Assembly: GCA_964023275.1 (NCBI GenBank)
Contig: OZ029925.1
Span: 12,759,684-12,823,683, forward strand
Reading direction: 5' to 3'
Source of the DNA: Norana najaformis
Lineage: Eukaryota; Annelida; Clitellata; Crassiclitellata; Hormogastridae
DNA length: 64,000 bases
Below, in pieces: positions 1 to 11,700 of this stretch. The first letter of the stretch is position 1; each line of letters starts with the position of its first letter. The notes under the pieces were generated by a model. The model ran no database searches. It saw only the letters and a program-made list of their open reading frames with translations, and had not been told where the DNA came from. Made by a program: the position numbers and the translations under genes.

Positions 1-1287
1 GTTTGAAGTCCCCACCCAAATATATTGTCTTCCATAGTGCCATTATCACAATGTTCAAGCCATCACTCAAAGGTTGCTTCAAGTGAAACCGTGGGTAAAA
101 TTGTAACTTTTTGGAGAAGTCCAATCAAAATGCACTAAGTCCGGGAAACCAGAAGACAGGTTATTGCTGGGCACCAAACCAAAAACAAACACACGACCCT
201 AAGTTGCTGACGATGATGCATTATGCCTTCACATGAGCTGAAGGAACTTTTCCCTCAAATGTTTAAGTTTTTGAGATTGGGGTACTCTGTGTGTGTGTAC
301 AAAAGCAAAACAATAGCAATTAGTGATCCCTAAAGAGCAGGTTGGGCCTACACTTCGAGCACATTTCAAATACACAACATAATCCTACCAATTCTACCAG
401 TTGTGCCAACTGGTGCATCATTCACCCATTTAGTACACAGTTCTACCTAAACTACCTTTTTGTTAGCTCGCATTGATTTCAAGCTTTCAATGAAAGTGTG
501 GGTACAACAAAAGCGAAAAAACCTCGAGATATACCTATTTCCAAACTTCCAATTAGTATGCTGCATCAAAATCCGAACCCTGAACCCCAGTGCATCACTA
601 TCAGAATGTCATATCAAACGCCATGCAGACGACCAATAATTTATTCATACCCGGTGGTGAAGGATCTCACTCGATAAACTATTTGAAAAACGAACAGGGT
701 CGTTCCCATACGGTCGCTGTAGAAAACATGTAAGCCTCCGTTTATATTTACCTTCAAAGGTGTACCAAAAGTCATCGTGCCAAGGCATATATTGGACACT
801 TTTAGTCCACAGTTCTCGCTCAGCCAATTGTATTCCACCCAAGGCTTCTGTTTCTCAGCCAAAGCCATCTTTGATTTTACACTAAACGTGTATAAACAGA
901 CGATAAATTTCTGGTTTTACGACCAGTAGATCGCGTCAACACTTTCAAGTTTATGGCAAGTGGGCGTCCTCTAATTGAGAGTCCAGGTTGATAGGATATG
1001 GGTCAATGGGCCTATAGCAAAGGCCGACCTCGTCTCGATTTCAAAGGGTTACGTAATTAATTCATCTTAGTGTGTCGAACGCCGGAAGGAAACAATTCTA
1101 AATTTAATCATTGCTTAGCGTACAATTTTTATACATCATAGTATGTAATATACAAAACATGTAAAACATTATTTGAATTGCCAGCTTGTTTGCAAGAATT
1201 TTAGAGGAATAACAGTTAAGAAAGTAAGCGTAAGTGCAGGTATAAGCGAATATTGGTCAACGTGTAGTGTAAATGTAAATCTCCGAA
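1..1287. repeat. Left copy of local segmental duplication (AKR exon 1 and flanks)
   Basis: The region aligns by eye with about 12290-13597. Shared landmarks include the 'gccattatcac' region near 45, the TTTATTCATACCCGG block (645), AKR exon 1 and the GGCAAGTGGGCGTCCTCT block (957). Exon sequence is about 97 percent identical, while the non-coding flanks are visibly more diverged. Homology continues beyond the transposon at 4020-4310. The arrangement implies duplication first and hAT insertion later, in the left copy only. Confidence 0.85.
752..868 (-). CDS. Aldo-keto reductase, left tandem copy, first coding exon only (partial)
   Basis: This is a 39-codon first exon starting MALAEKQK and ending at a GT donor (GTAAAT on the minus strand, just below 752). 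It carries the first AKR strand signature, CLGTMTFG. Its predicted protein is identical to exon 1 of the complete gene at 13018-13134. The two exons differ at only three bases, all synonymous. An in-frame stop lies upstream of the ATG, which supports this start and, by homology, the start of the other copy. The remaining exons would lie left of position 1, so I cannot say whether this copy is intact. Positions 1-751 are its intron 1, which is itself a diverged copy of 12290-13017. Upstream DNA is interrupted by an hAT-type transposon about 400 bp from the ATG. Confidence 0.85.
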
Positions 1288-4005
1288 CAGACTACGACGT
1301 TCATCCAGTTCTGCAGAATCACGACTGTGTCGCTTCTTTGACTGTGCATCAGTCGCAGATCGATGAGACTGTAACCATGATGTGACGTAAGGTTCTGGTT
1401 TCCAGAGATTTAGTGGTGGCCCATTCAAGTTCACAAACATCAAGCTCGCAATATTTTGCACCAACAGAGTTGATCGGAGGTCAGTTGAGATGATGTTCAT
1501 CAGTCTAAAACCGCGCTCGCATTCAGCTGTAGGCCTACTGCAAGGCAATGTTTTTAGGCATCTGCTTAGACTTTTTAGTGCATCGGGAATTGCGCTGTTG
1601 TCTTCATTGAAGTCACGCATTCCGCCAACTGCTTCTTGGGCATCTAAGTTAAAATGATGACACAATCGACGGATTTCTTTCTCTCCATAACGCACGTCTG
1701 GTTCCTGCGGCCATGTTTGAACATCTAGCTTGCAATATTTGTGCATCTGCAGGGTCTGGGTCACAGAGTCGTTTAGGCAAGTTATCCACTCTGAATGAAT
1801 TGTTGCTTGTTGATTGAAACCAGCTTTGAGTGATTATTTAGTGCTACTCCGTGGAACTCCTTTCGGTCGACAGCATCCACAGCTTCAGCTATGTGCTCAC
1901 CTGGATTGTCTCTGTATGAAGATATGACACGAATGGTGCGTTTTAGAAGTCGACAAGCTAAGTAAAGACAACTCCAGCAGAAAGTCATACATCAAACTGA
2001 TGTCGTTCACGAATTGAACACTGCGTAATTTGTTTGCCAATCCCTTCATGTTCGTTCTGGTTTGTTGGTCATAGTCACGATTGTCAGGATTAGATGCTGC
2101 TGTGAACATTGTGAACAACGCATTGTAGCAAGTCCAAACGGCTCGAACGGTGCGCAAACTGCTCGCAACCCAACGCATATCTAGGATGCGGCCGATGTGC
2201 AGAAACTGGATCTCCAGTTCTTTACAGGCTTCACTCAGTGCACGTTGATTCTTGTTTGACTGACTGAACAGACTGTAAATACAATCCAGAAAACACTTGA
2301 AGTGGTTGACAGCTGACACGTCTTTCATGGCGTCTGCAACAGCCAGCTCTATGCGGTGATTCGTGCAGTGCCAAGAGAGAAATGAAGGATACAAGGCACG
2401 AAGTCTAGTAGCGACCCCCGACTTCTTCCCAACCATTACACTTGCACCATCACTGACAAACGAGATCCAGTTCTTCTGAAGGTACTCTTCCGGGAAACCA
2501 ATGCTTTTTAAACATTTCGCCATCTGAGCAGCTACGAACTCTGAGACCTGACTGTCTAGGTCAACTAAGTCAAGAAAGATAAAAATGGGATCACCACTAT
2601 TTACGCTTGCCTAAATAAAAACGACCATCACTGATTTGTGACTCAATGTTGTCGATTCGTCAATTAGAACTGACAGTTTGGAAGACGATGAAACTAAGTC
2701 TGCTACGATTCTCTTCCTCATTTCACTGGCAATATGATTGATAAAGTTGGTCCCAGTCAAACGAGAGTGCAGGATAACACCTAAATCCACGCCATTCAGT
2801 TGTTGCAGATCGATTAATGTTTCGTGGTCTGTGAATGGTCGATTGCACTTGGCTAGGTAGTTGGCAGTACGAAACACATTTTCTGTGCAGCGATCTCTTC
2901 TTACTGCTTGCTTATATCTTGCTGCTGTTCTAGCAACTTTTCCTGTTTGTTTCTTTTTGTATTTCACAAGCAGCTAGGTGCGCCGCAGATGATAAGTGTT
3001 GAATTTTATTTCAAAACAAGTTTAATCTGGTGCTTTTCTTACTGTTGCCTCCATCAGCAATCTCACAATTGCACCAATATTTAGAGAGTGCCATACCACT
3101 GTGTGCACAAACACCCAGGGACTGCGTATCTCGACAATACTCGCATCCCAGCAGACCCTTAGCACTGCATAGCCATGGATAGGCTTTCTTTTTCTCCTGC
3201 CAGATTTCAATATTCCACACTGGTGGCCAGTCTTCATCTTCAGAGGGATCGCTAACGTCAGTATCTTCTTCCGCAAGTACAAGGCCTTGGTGAGCAGAGG
3301 TCAACGTTGCTGAACTGCTGCTGCAAGCCGGCTCATGGGTTATAGTTACCTCATGCGACTGAGCAGGTGTCTGCCTATCAGTTTCATTATCAGTGGAGAC
3401 TTCTTCTGGAATGTCCTACAATATATTATTCAGTACATGAAGGTTGACTAATAAGTAATAAGTAGCTACTGACTACTGTGATTAAATAGGTAGACCTAGC
3501 CGTAAGCTTTAAACGCATGTCTAGCTTTCATCGCTAGCGTAGAATAAAATTTCTAGCCTAGCAGAGCTAGCATAAACGGAATGATGACTAGATCACTGAT
3601 CACCGGATCACGTTCCCCTAGTCATATCAAAAGTACTATGAGTCAACTGAAGATAACTAATTTTCATTCAGCTACATCAATCTTCAAACTTAATTTACCT
3701 TTAGTGGTCATTTCAGACTTTTCATAATCGTAAAATTCGAAAGATATCTCTCCATTTTGCAGCATTCGCCACGGCACAGAAATCTTGTTGCCGCGCCACG
3801 GTGACGTCAAAAATCACACTGTTCAGTAAAGTAAATAAGTAAGGAATCCGACCTAGTGCGCTGTAGCGGCCCGCATTAATCTGGATCTCCAGTAGCGTAT
3901 ACCCGCGTATATCCTAATAAATTTCACTTTCTGGAGGTGAGTATACGCCACTCCTAAGAGCAGGTATACGCCGTATACCCGCGTACATTCCCGAATACAC
4001 CACTG
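1288..4005 (-). mobile_element. hAT-type DNA transposon (KIAA1586/ZBED-like), decayed
   Basis: The block interrupts an otherwise duplicated stretch. The sequence up to about 1287 matches up to about 13597, and homology resumes near 4020 and 13620. The outer right end reads CACTG at 4001-4005, so on the minus strand the element begins CAGTGGTGTATTCGG, a typical hAT-style terminus. Just inside it are repeated CGTATAC/CCGCGTA subterminal motifs (3895-3995). No matching inverted terminus was found at the left boundary, where the coding remnant runs straight into duplicated flank. The left end therefore looks truncated, and no clear 8-bp target duplication was seen. The coding remnant is annotated separately. 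Confidence 0.75.
1290..3304 (-). pseudogene. hAT-family transposase, KIAA1586-like, broken
   Basis: The reading direction is right to left. At 3304-3011 there is an N-terminal TTF-type zinc-finger-like segment (YPWL, then GLLGCEYC). At 2967-2524 comes the start of the RNase H-like transposase core (SVLIDESTTL, then VSDGASVMVG). At 2450-1990 the core continues (WHCTNHRIELAV, LDMRWVASSLR). At 1680-1290 is the C-terminal dimerisation region (SRPTAECERGF, LRSTLLVQNIASLM, PYVTSWL). It is inactive as read: there is a frameshift between 3011 and 2967, an in-frame stop at about 2608, a frameshift near 1950-1985 and another near 1785. Homologues of this class are widespread in invertebrate genomes as transposon relics and host-captured genes. 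Here the frame breaks argue for a relic. Confidence 0.85.
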
Positions 4006-4019
4006 GACCCAACATCAGC

Positions 4020-4310
4020 TCAGGTCTGCAAGGACCAGATTGTTAGTCAGTTGCGTCGCCAAGTCAGAATTCAGAGGTCACACCGGGGGAGACGTACTCG
4101 CAATGCCTAAAATGTTCCAACAAGCCCCTTTTATTTACTTCGACCAATACTTCGCGATTAAAATAACTTCAAACGACTATCAGGTCTTCCACTCAAACCT
4201 GAAAACACTTCAGTTCCGCAGATCCTATCCTGATCCCGTTTCTTCCCCTAATCTATCCTGGCCTGGTGCTGTTGGATAATAGACTGGAGTGAATATAATA
4301 TGCAAAAAAT
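4020..4310. repeat. Left duplication copy, distal part beyond the hAT insertion
   Basis: The sequence from CAGTTGCGTCGCCAAG through TCCTATCCTGATCCC corresponds to about 13650-13880. This shows that the duplicated unit extended past the hAT insertion point. A small open frame here (4040-4279) has no recognisable domain and is probably not coding. Confidence 0.75.
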
Positions 4311-5746
4311 TTCACCAATTTTCAATTGGCAGGGGATGCAAAACTTGCCTATGGGTAGGCCTAATGGTTTTGCAGGCATGAAATATCATACCTCTAATAT
4401 TACATTTTGAAGTGCCCCAAGTTCTGTTTTACGTTATAGCTCAGCATTATGACACTTCATTAAAATGTGCATTATTGAAACACACTTTCATTAAAATGGA
4501 ACTGTTGACAAATATTCGCATGTTTCGTACTCGTAAACTCAAGATATCTACAACACCCAGAGATAGCTAAATCACATGAACCAACTGATTCACGGCCCGC
4601 AGTCAAAACAAAATCGATAGGCGGCGTTGAGTAGATCCGGTTCTGGGTCAAGATCCAAAGGACAGATGGTAGAAAGTCAATCGGCTAAAGTGGGTGGTGT
4701 TAAAAATAGCCAGATAGATAGTGGAGGCGAAGGATTCTGGATAGGATTTGTGGAAAAGTAGTTTTCAAGTTCGTGTGAAAGACCCACGCAGAGACTGACT
4801 GATCAAATGACTGATTTGTTTATTGATTTTAATGTTGAGTAATTTATTCGCTTTTTCTATTTATTAATTTATCTACCAACTGATTTATCTGTTGCTTGAA
4901 TTGTTGTCTGCTTCATCTAATAACTTCTCTATTCATTTGTTGATCTATGGGTTGATTGACTGATCTGTTGACTGATACAGCTGCTGTGTTGACCGATACC
5001 TGTCTTGTCTGACTGAATGAATGATAAAGCAGTTGGGGCCCATAGGACCTATAGCCCATTTTTGAACAATAGATAAATAATAGATCAATCCCTGATTAAT
5101 CAATCAATTGAACAATCTCACAGTTGGCATTGATTATAAATTAAAGCAAAATTTAAACAGAACATCAATAGTTATAAATAGAAAGTCCAATATAGAAAAG
5201 CCTAAGCAATTTTTAATTACATACGTTCGTACCTAACTGGTTTATGCACAAAAACCTAGATCAAAATGTCCAACTTCAATTAAACCGGTAAATGAAATGC
5301 TGTTGATCAACACTTTGAACTTTACTGACAAACAGGCAGCCAACAATTGTCTTTGATACACTGTATGAATGATAATTAATTTGGTTAAACAAGCCAAGGA
5401 TTCAGCAAATGAATCAGTAACTAAATAAACGAATACAAAGACTAATGAACAAATAAGCAAATGCATTCAATTAGTAAATGATCAGTGATCAATCACTTAA
5501 TTAACCAGAGAGACTGATTGAGTCAATCATTCAGCAGTAGTTTTTATACTACATTAATGAAACAACGTCCAAAGGCACTTTAAAAAGTAATCTCAGATTA
5601 TCACCAAGAAAAAGACAACAATTTACAGTCAACAATCAACAAATCTATGGCCTCTTCCAGTCCAATAATTCTGGTAAGATTTTATATTACTGGAATTTAT
5701 ATAGAGCCATTTTGAAAAATCTTCCGATTCGCATTTCCAAAGTGAA
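4311..5746. other. Non-coding stretch downstream of the complete AKR gene
   Basis: No gene was recognised. 4615-4690 resembles, in reverse, the 3' end of the LINE family seen at 45760-45900 (GATCTTGACCC-type block). 4790-5060 is rich in CTGA/CTGATT repeats, and 5380-5530 carries the AT-rich AATGAATCAGTAA-type equivalent. The AKR 3' UTR must fall at the right end, but no close AATAAA signal on the minus strand was seen. Confidence 0.6.
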
Positions 5747-8700
5747 TCACACCTTTGGGCGAATGCGATTTGACATTTCATTCCAAAATTCAATCGTGTT
5801 GTAGGGATATTTCGGAATCGGACTAGCGAACCTTGAGGCGTCATCCAGCTGCTTCATCTGTTAGCAGACAATACAATTTAATGCCATTTGTCACGACAGA
5901 ATACAGTGCAACTATACTGTAACAGTATAGACAATGTGCGAAATTTAGGGGAAGGAAAATCTTCCTCAACTCGTTCAGACTCTCTTAGACATAATTTTCT
6001 CATGCATTTCTTTCCTGCCCATGGATGTTCCCCCTACTGGATCAGACTATCTCCAATTAAATATAATTAATTAAACATTTTTACTATACGTTTGGCTTCT
6101 GCCCTTGGATCTTTTCCCACTGCTAAGCAACTAGAAATAGCGCCATGTGTGCTGCACCTTGTAAGATCTTGTCAGAGGTGATCTAAATGTGGCTGCAGTC
6201 CGATGGAAAATGATGCATCTTTGGAGTGAGAGGAAATGTAATGCTATACTATAAGATGAAATAGAATACAGCAAATTCAATTTGAGGGGAAATCTGATAA
6301 TGGCCTTTCAACACTTAAGTCTATCAACAAGAAACATGATACCCTAATCAAATGAGAACAGGTGGCAATTTATCTCCCACGTCATCTGATCAATTTGCTA
6401 ACAGTCACTTCACTCATTTCATAGCTAGGTTTATTAGGTTGCACTTGAGCAGGAGATATATGAAGATATCTGTCATCCCTGGAAGGTATTTGGATCCCCA
6501 ATTTCTGGGTTGACAGTCCAGTAAGCTACCACTACAGGTTATCATGCATACGCTCTGGGTTAATCCGGAAATTACCTCTTCATCGCTCAGCTTCCATCCA
6601 GTTCCAGCAGCCATGTTCTCTTCCAGCTGCTGAATGGTCTTGGCACCTATGATGACGGATGGGATGAAGTCCTGCTGCAGCAACCAACGAAGCGACACCT
6701 GACCCTGACTCTTACCTTTAGAGGAAAATAATCAACACTGAGTAAACATATAGAGATGAGGTAGGTAGTTACGTAGGGAAACATGGGCAGATATGCAACT
6801 AGCTGAGCAACTATGATAACGTGTATTTATGGTAGGTAAGTATGTTGCCAATGTTTCCCATGCAACACAGCTGCAGTCACTGAGAAATAACATTAGTAAA
6901 AGTAAATTATCCTCCAACTTCACCGATTAACTGGACTGACGACCATAAGAAAGCAAGCAACCATCTATGTCATGTGTGCATAGTTTAATAGTGCCTGTTC
7001 CTGCATAATAAACACTGTAAACAACCGATCGATCACCACTTATATCTATGGGTGTATCTAGATATTTGTACAGTTGCCTCTTAAGGACCCCCAAAGGTGC
7101 TGAAAAATGGCTAAGTGAAAGATCTCAGAAGTTGCTAAGAATTGCTGAAAAGTTTATTCAGCTGCATCAGGTGAAAAGTTTGGATATGCAGCGGAAGATT
7201 TTATCCCACATACCATGCTGTTTGCCAATCGCTTCAACTCTGTCCATCAGTTTCCAAAAGTTTTCATTTGTGCGGAGAGTCTCAACATCCGGAGTTGCAT
7301 AAATGGCTCTTTCGGATGGTTTCTCTGCAACCCAGCCAAGACGAGTTCCAGCCAGGGTGACTTCAGTTTTGGGGTCGTCACGCTTGAATTTCCCCGTCAG
7401 CAAACCTCTAGAAGAAACAAGCATGCGCCATGTAATGCAAGGCATTATATGGCAAGGTAAGGCAGGGTGGGTAAGGTAGATAAAGAAAAGGCAAGGTAAC
7501 GGAAAAGACAATATAGGTGAGTTAAGACTAGGTTAAGGTGAAGATACAACAGGGCATGGAAAGACAAGGTAAGTTAATGCGGAGCAAGGTAAAGGTGCAA
7601 GGTAAGTAAGCCAGTTACTGCCAACAAGGTAAACAAAGGCAGGAAAATATTAATAACAGTACTTAAAGTCAGGCAGTCTGGACGTATACTGTTGTGTGGA
7701 GAAGATACTGAGGACTAACTGAAATGGCTGAAGGCTGCCTTACAGGTTGGCTTAATAATGGCTGACTGATTGGCTGAATAGCTGCTTCTATTATCTTGAT
7801 GTGGCTGCTGATTAACGGGCTGGCTGACAAGCTAAATGGCTGGCTGGCTGACAGACTGGCTCAGTAGTAGGCTCCCTGGTCGGCTGAGACGTTAACTTAT
7901 TGACTGACAATGCCTACCCTTTGAGCGGGCTGTAAGGAATCAGGCTGATGCCTTCTCTACGACATGTCGGAACCACTTCAATGTCTGAATCATGACTCAT
8001 GAGATTGTACTCTTGCTAAAAAGTCAAGGTAGCGCAATTCAACGCAGATTAAGATAGAACATTTGTTTACATTCCTCTTTGGAAATTTTTCAGTCAAAGT
8101 GTTCCAATCCAACCGAAAGCAATCCGTCAGAAAGCCGTTATTCTGAGCTCTAAGGCTCTAAAATTAATTGTCAATCTCACACAATGAAGAGGAATTAAGA
8201 CAGGACAGAGGAGCAACATGCCAAGTCATTCATTCAATCAATCAACAAATTAATCGCATTCAATCACTCATTCAAAATATTAAATCTCAGAATTCATTCA
8301 GTAAATTATATAGCATGTCATCTACTTATCTGCCCAGCCTTTGCAAAAGAGAACAGTTTTCAGTCAACACTTAGCAACCACTGTACCTTAGAAATTCAGC
8401 GTTGAACTCACCTGCAAAGTAACACAAGCATCGAATCCCATGAAGTGGTTATAGTCCATGACTTTCTGCAACAGGCTCCCAGTGAAGTTGCTCAATCCAA
8501 CATAACGGACCTTCCCGGATCGCACGAGGTCATTGAATGCACGCAAAGTCTCCTCCAATTTCACTCCTTTGTCATAGCAGTGCATCTGAAAAAAAGAGCG
8601 GTATGTTACATGGCCTCAATGATACACAAGCACAAAATGTGGCCATACACAATCTTTCTTCCATACGACTTATGGCAAATGTAAAGTGCTTTTTTGAAGC

Positions 8701-11700
8701 TCTATGAGGCGCTGTACTGATACTCAGTTACAATTACAAACAAATCATGATTAAATAAACAAACAAAATATGTCATAATGGGAATTAGAAAAGGTGTTCA
8801 TTTTTCTACTCTTAGGCTTAGAGCCAGCAGACTACAATTTCCAAAGTCCTGCGTTATAGCAGTACAGCAGAAAATTAAATTACGTGGACAGGTAAGTAGA
8901 CAAGTAGCAGAATTCACATAGCACTTCAGCTAAACGGTGATCTGCTCGGCAACAAGCAACGATTGCAGATTCGAGCATGCTCTTATGACCCCATTGGAAA
9001 GTTTCGTGTCAGTCACCAAGCAACAGAGTTTGGTACTGGCACAAGCAGGACAAACGACAAGTCTTGCAATGCACCTGGCTTATGTCCACGACCTTTGGAT
9101 TCATCTACTACTGGCTCAGGGCCCTAACATTAGGAAGTGAGCACTTACCCTACATTTCACTATAAGACACAGGAAACCTTATTGACTTACTTTATTCTTC
9201 CCCATATTACAGTAAGGAAATCAGAAGTTTAAATAGTTCTGCAGCACATGACTAAGTCACCAGTTCCAAGCGGAGTGCTATACAGGCTTTCGCCCGTCAA
9301 GAAGAAATAAGCAAGCAGTCACCCAAATGAAGTTCTCCTGAATGAGAAAGGACTTGAAACAACCCTCTCATATGTCAGGGCCAAGAAAATGAAGTTGGTA
9401 CATGTCATACTCATGGCTGCCTCTAAATATCAGCTTAGGAGACTGTTCTAGGTACTTTATCACTGTCATCATCAATGGCATTCCACTCTCTGAAGCATTT
9501 TCATTTCCACAACGCACTGACAGCCCTCCATGGACTCGTCTCCAGTCGCGTATTGTCCAATGTTTACCTTTCCTGGCCTCAGAATATTTTTAGTTAAGAA
9601 CTAACGTAGTAGAGGTCAATATAGTCTGTCTTCAGTCTGCGAAGACTTTGGTCGATGTTGTGCATGATTGAGCCACGACTGAGTCCCCTGTCATTGGGTT
9701 TTGAGTCGTCAGCTCCATCGCCTTGGGCAAAAACCTTAGTTGCCAACACAACTGACCCTCGATCGCGGCTGAAAAACACATCATTACACATGATTTAAAG
9801 TTACACAAATTGATTTCCATAACATGTAATACAACATAACATAATCTACTCTAATGCTTTCTACAGCCCACTATTATCATACTGCATAAGGTATGAACTG
9901 ATGGTTGCTGAAGTGAAGCAAAAGCCAAAATCATGTCACGTTGGAGTATAGCAATTTCACTCTGGTATAAATAACTCGTTTTTTACGTATTTTATTTCAT
10001 AATGAAATTAATTTAATTAAGGTGGCACGTTTAACATAGTAATTCAGCATCACAACGATAAAATGTAAATACATACACAATGGCAGACAATGGTAACGGA
10101 ATTAACAATGTAACCACGCACCATCAACGATCAAAACAGCAATATTATTCAATTATGTGGATTTTGGTATTGTCGAAATCATATGTGACTCGATGATTGT
10201 GTGTGCAGAATAGCAGCAAGGAATCATTAAGAAGGTCTTTGTTTCTTTCAGCAAGTTTTGCTTCTAATGATCAACATGTGGACTGGCTATAACTAAACTC
10301 CAACGACATCAGCGTTCGTCGAACTGTGAACTCAACTTAACGAATTTTAGTTTGAACTCTTAGCATCTGATGCAAGAAACCTCCTCATGAAGCCATCTCT
10401 TGCAAATCAAAAATCACAATACAGGCTTTCAAACCGAAAGACAATCATATTCTTAGTTTAGCTGGTGCCAGATAGGCAGATTTAAGTCATTGCATTATGT
10501 ATCTTTCACTGAAATAATAATACTTTCAAACTCTATCAAAAGACTTAAGTCATCGGTAGAATGTGGTTCCTCTTAATGTAGATTATACCCTCAGTACTAC
10601 TCTGATGAATGATAAACATAATGCTACCTGGAGAAGTCCAGTCAAAATCTAAAAGGTCAGAGAAACCAGAATCTAACTGAATGACTTTTATAATCCCATT
10701 ATCATAATGCCCACAGCATCAATCGATGATCACTTCAAGTGACACTCTAGTCTAAAATCATAATCCATTGGAGAAGTACAATCAAAACCCAGTAGCTCAG
10801 GGAAACCATAAGTCAGGCTACAGTGGGTAAGAAAGTTGCGATGAGGCTAAGTTTAAAATTAGCAGTAACCTTGCACGTATCCATGTAATAAAGTTGGTAT
10901 ATAAACAGAAGATTGAAATCATATCCAATCAGCTGAAGAATACTTTTAGGTTGCTGTAACATATAGTAATAAAACAGCCAAAGCAGGCTTTGAGTTTTTC
11001 TTGTGGTGTTGAAGCGACGTCATGCAGGAAATAATAATAATACAATGCTAAAACAAAGTTTATGATAAAAGCAGACAAGGAAATTCAACAAAAAACCCAA
11101 GATATGTTAAATTTGTGCAGATAAGGACATCATACAGCAAAAGCATGTTAAATTTTTGCAGATACGGCAGTCCACCAGCTAAAAGCAGGATAGGCCTACA
11201 CTAAATGCAGATTTAGAAAATCCTACAGCAAATGCTAAGTTACAGTCTAAATGATATCATACCTGCTCAGCCAAGAGCCGATAATTTCCTCGGACTCTCC
11301 ACTGCAGTAGACATTGGCTGTGTCCAAAAAGTTTCCTCCAAGCTCAACATAGCGGTCGAGAATGGCAATTGAACCTGCCTTATCGGTGTTTCCTGGGAGC
11401 TGATGCCGCTAAACAATAATATTAAACTAATCTATAGCCCTTAAGAAATATCCAAAAAGAACAAGGTACTTGTTCAAGTAAGATAAAGGTTAGAATTTAG
11501 AACTTCTGACTCAGAAGTTCTGAGTAGTGTATACAGATCATTGTAGAGCTATATAAATTTTAAAAATTACATCTGTCCCTTAGACTGACCAGTGTCAGCC
11601 AAAGGTGGACAGTGTTGACGACTTCAGTTTCCTAACAAAGATCAAAGATGCTGGGTCACAAGTCAATTTTCGCTAATAATAATTAGTAATTAATAATAAT

